Shown here: in pieces, positions 1 to 6,951 of the stretch
Numbering within the stretch: position 1 is the stretch's first letter
Layout: each line of letters opens with the position of its first letter
Origin: Symbiodinium natans
Lineage: Eukaryota > Sar > Dinophyceae > Suessiales > Symbiodiniaceae
Assembly (NCBI GenBank): GCA_905221605.1
Contig: CAJNDS010002490.1
Coordinates: forward strand, 453,001-467,500
Direction of reading: 5' to 3'
Length of the DNA: 14,500 bases
Program-made: the position numbers and the translations under genes
Notes under the pieces: model-generated
Told to the model about the DNA's origin: nothing
Databases searched by the model: none
The model's input: the letters and a program-made list of their open reading frames with translations, nothing else

Positions 1-99
1 CCAGCACCCCTTCAGGACGCGATAATCAGGTCCCTGGAAGCATAGGGAGACCTGTCCTGACAACTCGCACAGGCACGCAGGCCACATGAACGCTCAACC

Positions 100-215
100 C
101 TACTTGGAGGTTCATGGGCACTTAGAAGTCGGATTATAAGTACCCTAAAAAAGGTGATAACCATATTTACCATACTTATCAGCCTACTTATGAGTGCCCA
201 AGAACCCTCAAGTAG
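100..215. repeat. Long imperfect inverted repeat (hairpin/MITE-like)
   Basis: The left arm begins CTACTTGG at 100 and the right arm ends CAAGTAG at 215. The outer 25 positions match at about 21. The inner ~29 positions (roughly 121-149 against 165-194) match at about two thirds, leaving a short A/T-rich loop. The right end abuts the first CCCTAAA array. This could be a decayed miniature inverted-repeat element or a hairpin RNA-forming sequence. No target-site duplication is obvious and I see no coding potential. Confidence 0.55.
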
Positions 216-297
216 CCCTAAACCCTAAACCCTAAACCCTAAACCCTAAACCCTAAGCCCTATAAACCCTAAACCCTAAACCCTAAACCCGAAACCC
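216..297. repeat. Telomere-like CCCTAAA array
   Basis: About eleven head-to-tail CCCTAAA heptamers with a few variant units (CCCTAAG, CCCTATAAA, CCCGAAA). The motif matches the plant/alveolate telomere unit TTTAGGG read on the minus strand. Because unique sequence lies on both sides, this is an interstitial block and not a chromosome end. Confidence 0.9.
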
Positions 298-402
298 TCA
301 AAAGTAGAGGAGCCCCTTTGCGCAGCGCGGCAACACGCTTGAGCTCCCAACTGCGGCTGTCTCACTGCGTGACCAGGGTGTGTCTCACAGCTATGGGCGC
401 GC

Positions 403-511
403 TATACCCTAAACCCTAAGCCCCTAAACCCAAACCCCTAAGCCCTAAGCCCTGAACCCTAAGCCCCTAAGCCCCTAAAACCCTAAACTCTAAGCCCTGA
501 GTCCCTAAATC
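403..511. repeat. Degenerate CCCTAAA-type array
   Basis: Successive units of CCCTAAA, CCCCTAAAC, CCCTAAG, CCCTGAA and CCCTAAAA, with frequent one-base insertions and substitutions. The same heptamer family as the 216-297 block but much more diverged. Confidence 0.8.
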
Positions 512-590
512 CTGAACACAACGCATGGGAGCTGGGGCTTAAGTCATTGCTTCAGCGCCATGGGGATTTCGAAGCCTGGGTCAGATGTAA

Positions 591-728
591 CTTACTGTTG
601 GTTACTAGGGAATGGGGCAATGAGGTCCCCTGCATCATCCCTTAAAGGGTGTGAGGTACCCCAAAAAAATCCCTTAAAAGGTATGTATAGGTCCCTAAGT
701 CCCTCATTCCCTGGTAACCGACAGTAAG
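591..728. repeat. Inverted repeat with 24-nt near-perfect arms
   Basis: The arms at 591-614 and 705-728 are reverse complements at 22 of 24 positions. Both mismatches would be G-U pairs in RNA, so a transcript could pair along the whole arm. The ~90-base interior contains the short direct repeat TCCCTTAAA (near 639 and 669) and weaker continuing complementarity. The element sits between telomere-like arrays. Candidate MITE or hairpin RNA locus; function unknown. Confidence 0.65.
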
Positions 729-792
729 ATAAGCATCGAGGGTCCTCAGGTTCGCGAGACACACCACGCGTGCAGAGTGGGTAGAGTCAGAG

Positions 793-870
793 CCCTAAAC
801 CCTAAACCCTAAAAGCCTAAACCTAAAACCTCAACCCTCAAAACCCTAAAACCCTGAACCCTAAAGCCTT
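793..870. repeat. Degenerate CCCTAAA-type array
   Basis: A run of CCCTAAA units decaying into AAAGCCTAAACC, CCTCAACCCTC and ACCCTGAACC variants. It belongs to the interstitial telomere-like field. Confidence 0.75.
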
Positions 871-925
871 CAGAGGATCCAAGTCCAACAAGGTCTGGTC
901 ACGAAGGCTTGGAAGGTGCCACAGG

Positions 926-1003
926 GGTTTAGGGTTTAGGGCTTAGGGCTTAAGGTGTAACTAGGGTTTAGGGTTTAGGGCTTTGGGGGGGGGGGGGGGG
1001 GGG
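926..1003. repeat. TTTAGGG array ending in a 19-G tract
   Basis: Plus-strand TTTAGGG and GCTTAGGG units, the opposite orientation to the preceding blocks, run into CTTT followed by 19 consecutive G (985-1003) and then ATGTG. The homopolymer could come from slippage in a G-rich telomeric unit or be an assembly artefact. It could form G-quadruplex structures. Confidence 0.8.
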
Positions 1004-1112
1004 ATGTGTCTGACTCCTACCCAAACATGTCCACGTCTGCATCCACCGCTTCTTTGCTCTGCGGCTTCTCTTCGGCGTCCTTCTCCTTGCTGTCGCCTGC
1101 GGCCGTCAGTCA

Positions 1113-1215
1113 ACCCTAAACCCTAAACCCCAAACCCCAAACCCTAAACCCTAAAGCCGACACCCTAAACCTTAAACCCTAATCCCTAAAACCTAAACCC
1201 CAAACCCTAAACCAC
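1113..1215. repeat. CCCTAAA/CCCCAAA mixed array
   Basis: Tandem CCCTAAA units interleaved with CCCCAAA units and a few disrupted copies (GCCGACACCCTAAACC). It follows a non-repetitive island (1004-1112) in which I see no gene. Confidence 0.8.
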
Positions 1216-1222
1216 CAAGCCA

Positions 1223-1375
1223 GGATTTAGGGTTCTAGGGCTCTAGGACTCACTCAATGTTCAAGGCGTAGGCTTTGCAACGATATCGGGTCTAAGGGTT
1301 TAGGGTTTAGGGCTTAGGGTTTTCTCCTTTTGGTCTGGATTAAAGTGCGTTCCTCGCAGTTTAGGGTTCAGGGTT
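1223..1375. repeat. Scattered TTTAGGG-orientation units
   Basis: Short clusters of TTTAGGG/TCTAGGG at about 1226-1246, 1291-1322 and 1360-1380, separated by unique sequence. They run opposite to the block just upstream, so orientation flips within about 20 bases. Confidence 0.7.
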
Positions 1376-1458
1376 GAGGGTATGAACCTCCTCATACAGT
1401 ATGGGGCTCCTGCTCTGGGTTCGAGTTCCGTGCGAAGAGTCTCCATGAGGCTTGATCA

Positions 1459-1502
1459 ACCCTAAACCCTAAACCCTACACCCTAAATGGGGGGGGGGGG
1501 GG
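1459..1502. repeat. CCCTAAA array ending in a 14-G tract
   Basis: Four CCCTAAA-type units are followed by TGG and a run of 14 G in total (1489-1502), then ATGTT. This is the second poly-G tract in the region. Like the one at 985-1003, it directly abuts a telomere-like array and is followed by ATG. Confidence 0.8.
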
Positions 1503-1559
1503 ATGTTCGGGAATAGCTCCCGGGCCTATAAGTTCCGACAATCCCCAAAAGCCATTGAA

Positions 1560-1680
1560 CACCTTAAGCCCCAAACCTAATCAATCTCCAAAACCTAAAC
1601 CCTAAGCCCAAACCCTAAACCCTAAACCCCAAATCCTAAACCCCAAACCCTAAAGCCCTGAACCCCTAAGCCCTTAAAGT
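1560..1680. repeat. Degenerate CCCTAAA array
   Basis: CCCTAAA, CCCCAAA, CCCAAACCCTAAG and CCCTGAACCC units over about 120 bases. The unique sequence on either side shows no recognisable gene. Confidence 0.8.
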
Positions 1681-1757
1681 GCTAGGCTCTTGCTGGCCCA
1701 GGTTCACAATCCCCAAACTGAAAAGCCGCAGAAAGTCGAAGGCCGAGGGTAAAGAGT

Positions 1758-1872
1758 AGAGGTTTTGGGGTTTCAGGATTAAGGGTTACAGGATAAAGGG
1801 TTGAGAGCTTTAGGTAGTACTTAGGTTTAGGGATTTAGGGTTCTAGGGTTTAGGGCCTAGGGATTTAGGCTT
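1758..1872. repeat. Degenerate TTTAGGG array
   Basis: Units such as TTTTGGGG, TTAAGGG, TTTAGGG, TCTAGGG and CCTAGGG on the plus strand, strongly diverged and opposite in direction to the 1560-1680 block. Confidence 0.75.
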
Positions 1873-2018
1873 TGAATCCTCATGGACTACCCAAGAACCG
1901 GTCGCCACTGCGATCATCAATCTCCTTAAGCTGGTGATTCTTACGTCTCTGCCCATAGCGGACAGAATCACCCGATGTAAGGGTCGGAATAATTACTAGT
2001 CGTATTCCTTGAGGGTCC

Positions 2019-2225
2019 CTATGTCACCATACTACAATAACCCCCAAAAGCCCTAATCCTTCTGATGCACTCGTCACAGCCATGGTGAGTGTGAAAGTCG
2101 ATGGCATGCCACATGCGGCGGTTGCAAAGCTTGCAGCAGCACGAGTCGCATAGCGCGACGCACCGAAAGATGTAGTTCTCAGCGTCCCAGCGACCTAGCC
2201 CGAGGCTGCGCTTCTGAGGGCTCAT
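2019..2225 (-). CDS. Cysteine-rich small ORF in the repeat desert (candidate)
   Basis: A 68-codon ATG-initiated frame in the unique island between two telomere-like arrays. The predicted protein is unusually rich in Cys and His: residues about 20-55 hold three CxxC pairs (CDSC, CKLC, CDEC) and an HTHHG cluster, a spacing that could coordinate two zinc ions. I do not recognise the family. The frame is closed by a stop just upstream of the ATG (2259-2261), so the copy is self-contained or is one exon of something larger. The regular Cys pairs argue against pure chance, but the length does not exclude it. It could also be a gene fragment captured in the desert. Confidence 0.3.
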   Translation of the reverse strand: MSPQKRSLGLGRWDAENYIFRCVALCDSCCCKLCNRRMWHAIDFHTHHGCDECIRRIRAFGGYCSMVT

Positions 2226-2408
2226 GTCGTAGCTCCCCGAGTGCTGGCACGCTGGCCGCTAGTCTCTGACCGTGCGCCCGCATCCACCACGCAGTAGCGC
2301 GTGCCTCAGAACGCTGCAGGCTGAAGCCCGTGCAAGGTCTTTCAGTGGACCTGCAGGACGTCGTGGTAGAATCCATAAACAACCTTGATCACGAGCTCTA
2401 AACACCCA

Positions 2409-2640
2409 GCACCCGAAAGCCCTCTAACCCCTAACTCCTAGCCCCGAAGCCCTAAACCTAAAGCCCTGAGCCCTAAACCCTAAACCCTGAACCCCAAAAC
2501 CCCGAACCCTAAACCCGAACCCTAAACCCTAAACCCTAAACCCTAAACCCTAAACCCAAACCCTAAACCCTAAACCCTAAACCCCAAACCCTAAACCCTA
2601 AACCCTAAACCCTAAACCCTGAACCCTGAACTCAACCCTG
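2409..2640. repeat. Largest CCCTAAA array
   Basis: About 30 heptamers. The first third is degenerate (CCCGAAAG, CCCTAAC, CCCTGAG) and the segment from about 2515 to 2625 is nearly perfect CCCTAAA with occasional CCCCAAA or CCCAAAC units. This is the longest homogeneous telomere-like stretch in the window. Confidence 0.92.
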
Positions 2641-2706
2641 CAATCTTGCTGGGAAGTCCGGCCCACATCCTTCAGCAAGCCACCCAGGAGCGCAGGACCT
2701 GGGAGT

Positions 2707-2774
2707 GGCTAGGGTTTAGGGTTTGGGGTTTGGGGTTTGGGGTTTAGGGTTTAGGGTTTAGGGTTTAGGGTTCG
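2707..2774. repeat. TTTAGGG/TTTGGGG array
   Basis: About nine units on the plus strand, mixing TTTAGGG with a block of TTTGGGG. Facing the CCCTAAA array that ends near 2640, it forms a converging pair around a ~65-base unique spacer. Confidence 0.88.
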
Positions 2775-2838
2775 TATTACCCATCATATAAGGAATACAC
2801 TATACTGGAACATCGGGCCCTTTTTGGGCATCCCAGAT

Positions 2839-2987
2839 TGGGTTTAGAGGGATCGGGTTTCGGGTTTAGGGTGGTGTATAGGTTTAGGGTTTGGGGAGGT
2901 TCATAGGTTTAGGGTTTAGGGTTTAGGGTTTAGGGTTTAGGGTTTAGGGTTTAGGGTTTAGGGTTTAGGGTTTCGGGTTTCGGGTGG
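2839..2987. repeat. TTTAGGG array
   Basis: Degenerate units (GGGTTTAGAGGGATCGGG, TTTCGGG) lead into about eleven near-perfect TTTAGGG copies between 2908 and 2972, then TTTCGGG. Same orientation as the 2707-2774 array. Confidence 0.9.
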
Positions 2988-3126
2988 GGAGCATGTCGCA
3001 ATAGAAAAGTCGGCCGTCTTTTGGTACCCTAAAGTGTAGGTAATCTACTTGAACAGAACTGAGTATGGGCCCCCCTTCTTACCCTGAGCCCTCAAGCCCA
3101 GAGAAGGAGTTTCCACAAATAACCGT

Positions 3127-3196
3127 GCACCCTAAACCCTATAAACCCTAAACCCCAAACCCCGAAGCCCTAAACCCTAAACCCTAAACCCTAAAC
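3127..3196. repeat. CCCTAAA array
   Basis: About nine units, with CCCTATAAA, CCCCAAA and CCCGAAG variants in the middle. Confidence 0.85.
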
Positions 3197-3286
3197 CGCA
3201 AGAAGTGTGGGAATGTCCGAAAGGTAGTAGAAAGCCCCCCTCAAGATGAACCGCCCATAAGGAGCCGCCTGATTTTCGGGGAATGT

Positions 3287-3366
3287 TCCCTAAACCGTAA
3301 ACCATAAACCGTAAACCGTAAACCCTAAACCCTAAACCGTAAACAATAAACCCTAAACCCTAAACC
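3287..3366. repeat. CCGTAAA-variant heptamer array
   Basis: The units are dominated by CCGTAAA and CCATAAA, with canonical CCCTAAA units interleaved and at the 3' end. One point change (CCC to CCG) is shared by neighbouring copies, showing local amplification of a mutated unit after divergence from the telomeric sequence. Confidence 0.8.
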
Positions 3367-3466
3367 CACAACGGGAACTCGGGGCAGTGCCGATGGGTGC
3401 CGCGCCCTGCTCGTGCAGCTCCTACCGACGTTGCGGGGTTCTGGGCGTTGACTTCTCGGCTGCTTG

Positions 3467-3522
3467 GTTTAGGGTTTAGGGGTTTAGGGTTGAGGGTTGA
3501 GGGTTGAGGGTTTAGGGCTTTC
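3467..3522. repeat. TTTAGGG/TTGAGGG array
   Basis: Plus-strand TTTAGGG units enclosing three consecutive TTGAGGG variants, another sign of local spread of a mutant unit. Confidence 0.8.
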
Positions 3523-3595
3523 AAACTTACCGGCACCTCTATAACTCCCATGAGGAACCAGACGATCCCTTGCGGTGGCTTTCCATTGGGTTCTT

Positions 3596-3672
3596 AGGGC
3601 TGAGGGCTCAAGGTTTACATGTAGGGTTTAGGGTTTAGGCTTTAGGGTTTAGGGCTTAAGGTTTACATGTAG
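3596..3672. repeat. TTTAGGG units with duplicated spacer
   Basis: TTTAGGG/CTTAGGG units in which AAGGTTTACATGTAGGG occurs twice, about 49 bases apart (near 3609 and 3658). The duplication includes non-telomeric sequence, so the array has grown by duplicating larger blocks as well as single heptamers. Confidence 0.65.
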
Positions 3673-3754
3673 GGGCCTGGCTGTAGAAAAGGTTCTAGGG
3701 GCCCTAAATTGGGTCATGAGTCTTCCTGTTTAGGCTCTCATTCCCCTATCTAAA

Positions 3755-3768
3755 GTTAGTATACTAAC
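3755..3768. repeat. 14-bp perfect palindrome
   Basis: GTTAGTATACTAAC is its own reverse complement. It lies just before a G-rich stretch (3769-3781) in a non-repetitive island. It could be a protein-binding site or chance. Confidence 0.4.
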
Positions 3769-3891
3769 GGGGGGGTGGGGGTCTACTTGTAAGGCTTCGG
3801 GTTTCTCTGAACCCTAAGACTCGGCCTCGCGAGTAGGACCGAGGCCCTCGAAGAGCTCCGAGGCCAAGGGGGTATCTAGGCCGCGCGCGGG

Positions 3892-3988
3892 GCGGGCTTC
3901 GGGCTTCGGGCTTCGGGCTTCGGGCTTCCGGCTTCGGGCTTCCGGCTTCCGGCTTCGGGCTTCGGGCTTCGGCCTTCGGGCTTCGGGC
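3892..3988. repeat. CTTCGGG heptamer minisatellite
   Basis: About thirteen tandem 7-base units, mostly GGGCTTC with CGGCTTC and GGCCTTC variants. The period equals the telomeric heptamer and the unit differs from TTTAGGG at two positions, so it probably arose from a mutated telomeric repeat. The array is open in all minus-strand frames and would read as a 7-residue SPKPEAR-like repeat. I treat those reading frames as by-products of the repeat. Confidence 0.88.
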
Positions 3989-4134
3989 GTTAGCAGGGTT
4001 AGAAGGGCCATGACAGGGTGTTCTTAGGGCATCTGAAGCCCTAAACAAAAAACCCTAAATCCTATACCCTAAACCAAAGTTCCGGGCTTTAGCATCTGGG
4101 GGCGACATGTAAGGGTATTCCGCTTGAGGTTCAA

Positions 4135-4205
4135 GGTTTCGGGGTTTGATTGGGGTTTAGGGTATTGGGTTAGGGAAGGGGTTCAGGGTTCAGGGTTTGG
4201 AGTTT
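4135..4205. repeat. Degenerate TTTAGGG units
   Basis: GGGGTTTGATTGGGGTTTAG and related TTCAGGG/TTTGGAG units. They extend weakly to about 4250, with a second small cluster at 4425-4455. Confidence 0.65.
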
Positions 4206-4491
4206 GTGGGTTTGTCTGCGCGTGTTGAGGGTTTGGGTTCTGGGGTGCGCGGGCTATAGATGTCTGCGGGCTGAAGCCATAACGTCGGGGGTGGGTTTTC
4301 TGGCCCAACCGGGTCCCCAAATCCTACATCGCAAGCAAACTTTCCCAATCCCTAAGCCCCAAACACGAAAACTCAAACTCCCCTTTCTAGAACCTAAGCG
4401 AACACGGCTTGTACGTGGGCTTCGGGTTTAAGGTTTAGGGTGTAGGGTTTATTAGGGCCTTCATGATTAGAATAGGGTTTCCCACCCGCCC

Positions 4492-4632
4492 CAAACCCTA
4501 GACCCTAAACCCGAAACCCTAAACCCCTAAACCCTAAACCGCCCAAACCCTCAAACCCCCAAAACTCCCAAAACCCCAAAACCCCAAAACCCCCAAAACC
4601 CCCAACACCCCTAAAACCCCCAAACCCAACCC
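4492..4632. repeat. CCCTAAA array grading into CCCCAAAA units
   Basis: The 5' part is CCCTAAA/CCCGAAA heptamers. From about 4553 to 4625 the units become CCCAAAAC, CCCCAAAA and CCCCCAAAA, repeated about eight times. The octamer resembles the telomere unit of spirotrich ciliates but here grades continuously from the heptamer, so it is better read as local divergence. Confidence 0.8.
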
Positions 4633-4724
4633 CTCCCAGGCAGTTGCTCTGGGAAAGCTACTGGTGGGCTGCGCTGCATCCCAGCGTTTCAGGCCCGCAG
4701 CCTCCTGAAGCGTTTCAGGGCTTG

Positions 4725-4875
4725 GGGCTGTGGGTTTCGGGTTTAGGGTTTGCTTAAGGTTTCGGGTTTTCGGTTTAGGCCCTGGAAGCCTTCGGAGCTT
4801 TCAGGAGTCAAGGAATTGAGAACTTTTGGGTTTAAGGTTTAGGGTTTAGGGTCAAGTAATCGGGTATAGGGTGAA
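4725..4875. repeat. Degenerate TTTAGGG/TTTCGGG units
   Basis: Two clusters (about 4733-4780 and 4827-4870) of plus-strand TTTAGGG, TTTCGGG and TTAAGG units around a short unique insert. This is the last clear telomere-like block before the first gene. Confidence 0.7.
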
Positions 4876-5032
4876 GGAGATCCTATAGACCCTAGGCCCC
4901 AGGCCCTAAGCCCAAACCCTTGGGTTCCGCCTGGGACCTCTCAAAACAATACATGCTTGTATGGACAGACCCTAACACTAAAGGCCCTAACGGCGCTTGA
5001 AAGTACTACGGACGAGGAAAGGCCAAAGGATA

Positions 5033-5232
5033 TGGGGGTTACGAAAATAGGTGACCCCAACATAGACCCCCAAATAGTAGGATCCCCTTATAATCAGAGT
5101 AAGGCCCCCGATGAGGTACTTAGTTGTCCAGTACCTAGGGGTTTTAAAGGTTAACCTTTGGGATTATAAGGGGAATATAGGAACCCAAAAAAGGTTAAAG
5201 GTTACCTACTCTACTACTAAGGGTAACTCCCA
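5033..5232. repeat. Long imperfect inverted repeat
   Basis: The outer ends TGGGGGTTAC (5033-5042) and GTAACTCCCA (5223-5232) pair at 9 of 10 positions. The strong inner pair TCCCCTTATAATC (about 5084-5096) matches GATTATAAGGGGA (about 5162-5174) perfectly. The loop holds two further palindromes: AGGTACT/AGTACCT and the perfect 14-mer AAAGGTTAACCTTT (5146-5159). Like the element at 100-215, it contains GGATTATAAG followed by a CC-A6-GGT motif, so the two may be related. Candidate non-autonomous element or structured RNA. Confidence 0.5.
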
Positions 5233-5401
5233 ATATCGCAAACTCCCCCCCCAAACGGAAGCTTTGGCTGATGAACTACTGGGAGGCACAGTGGGCCGAA
5301 GCATCCTTTTTCGCCGTCCTTGCGGGACTGCGCTGCAGCTTCGTGTGTAGGGCGTAAGGACTAGTGATCAACCTAAAAAACCTTGAGCAACCTGAGCGTC
5401 C

Positions 5402-6878
5402 TCAGAGGCATTGCTGCAGACGCTGGTACTCTGCTGCACGCAGCTTTGTCCATTCAAACTGTGGTCCCTTGCTTCCTGCAGTCACTTGGCGCACCAAACT
5501 TCCGTAGATCGCTTCGCTTGCAGCTTCTCCGAACTCACGGATCATGAGCCCAGTGAATACGACGTCTTCTGGCTTCTCAATCAGCCACTCCAGCTCGGCA
5601 TTCGTAGCGAAGTTCTGATCCATGCGAAGATGGTCTGGCAAATATTTGTTCCCTAAGGATCCTGGCTTCACTGTGAACGAGCTTGGACGAACGCGACACT
5701 CAAGAACAAGCTGGGCCCAACGGTTCTCCTGCAACTCGAAGAGCTCCGCATAAACTGGAAAAGCAGCATACTCAATAGATGGGCTGACATAAATACTGCA
5801 GCCGCTAGTGCTGTGAGCCTGACCGTGCGCAACATGGACACCCTCGTCACCTGGCCTTCTGAGTCCACGAATCATGATGGATGCAACATTCCTGCAACTT
5901 GTCCCATGGTATGCTATGCACCAACTTGAGTACTCTTCGAATTTGTCGATCGCCAGAGAGCATCTGCGCCATCCACATGGCTTGAAGTATGGCTGTCCTC
6001 CTCGATGTCCATAGCAAGCAGGACTGAAGGAGTACACACGAGTGAACTGTGGATCAAAAAGAAGCTTGCTCTTGATGTCCTCAAGCATCTGCTCGAAGTA
6101 ACAATCCTCATGATGTTCCTCTAGCATCTTCACAAATATTGTCATGAGCTCTGCATGTGCGGCGGGTAAAGCGGAGCTGTCAGCAAGAGCGGACTTGGCC
6201 TTCTCCTGCCGTAAGCTTCTGTTGCAGCAGTACGACAAGAAATCGCTTAGGCGACTTCCTGCCCGCCACTGGCATCGCTGACCTTGGGCCTCAAGGTAAT
6301 ACTTGCCGTTGTCGCCGATACACAAATACCTCAATGTTGTCACCTCTGAGCGAAGCCTTTCTGACAGTTCAGGATGAGATGGTAAATTCCATTCCCATGC
6401 ATCGTTGTTGAAAAGCACGCACCAGCCATCTGGACGACCCAGTGCCAGATGCTTTACGCCCTGCGGGTACTTCGCCACCAGCTCCCTCCAAATCCTTCGG
6501 GAGGCCATGCCAAAACGGATCGCCATCGATTGGCTGAACGAAAGACGACTGCTGCGGGCCGAAGGCAACCCATGAGATCTGCATCCTCAAATCACAGTCC
6601 TTCGCGGCATCCAGCGCTGCAGCAAATAGCTCGGACGTGTTGCCGAAAAAGGTTGAACAGTTTTCGTCGCAAAAACTGACGAACCATTCTCCATTTGGAC
6701 CTAGAGCAGCTTGGTGAATACAGTGAGAGTCAGCCTGCTCGGCAAGCACATCTCTCAGCTCCTGCGGAGTGTTGCACCAGCGGGAGTACTGCCACTCCTT
6801 CTCGTTGGGCTTGGTAAAGGCAACAAACCAATCAGAATCGTCTTCGCCAAAAGCGAGGACGTGTGGCAGCCATGCCAT
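5402..6878 (-). pseudogene. Repeat-ADP-ribosyltransferase-like gene with one frameshift
   Basis: Two overlapping minus-strand frames (6878 down to about 6490, then about 6490 down to 5402) form one gene of roughly 490 codons, split by a single extra base in the GGAGGGAG run at about 6482-6490. The N-terminal half has five tandem units of about 42 residues, each with a core like (V/A)ALGPNGEWFVSF and a following hydrophobic helix; the third unit spans the break. After a charged linker comes a domain with YFKPCGW, YHGTS (His codon 5906-5908), GCSIYVSPSIEYA (Tyr codon 5789-5791) and AELEW (Glu near 5590). This order resembles the His-Tyr-Glu core of PARP-like ADP-ribosyltransferase folds and of related uncharacterised eukaryotic proteins. 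ATG 6876-6878 is the first ATG in frame; an in-frame stop lies at 6951. No intron is needed. The enzymatic role is inferred from motifs. The shift may be a sequencing error, in which case the gene is intact. Confidence 0.75.
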
Positions 6879-6951
6879 GGAAGCCAACGAGACTTGGCTG
6901 ACATGAAAGGTTCTGGAATCCTTGTGGACCAAATGAACGGGGCTTATGGTT

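Noticed and set aside
1375-1450. tRNA-like T-arm sequence GGGTTCGAGTTCC
   Set aside because: The T-stem pairs poorly, and no acceptor, D or anticodon stems can be found at the proper distances.
2179-2382. Minus-strand 67-codon frame overlapping the cysteine-rich ORF
   Set aside because: It begins at a TTG codon, has no motif and is Arg/Ser/Ala-rich, as expected from a chance frame in GC-rich DNA.
3360-3551. Minus-strand frame rich in NPKPLNPKP
   Set aside because: This is simply translation of TTTAGGG-type units.
3764-4048. Open frames reading SPKPEAR repeats on the minus strand
   Set aside because: They are produced by the CTTCGGG heptamer array, which is open in several frames at once; there is no independent coding signal.
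4553-4625. Ciliate-type telomere (CCCCAAAA)
   Set aside because: The octamers grade continuously out of CCCTAAA units and unit length varies, so local divergence explains them better than a ciliate origin.
216-5000. CRISPR array
   Set aside because: The repeats are 7-base telomere-like units without constant spacers, and the window is eukaryotic.
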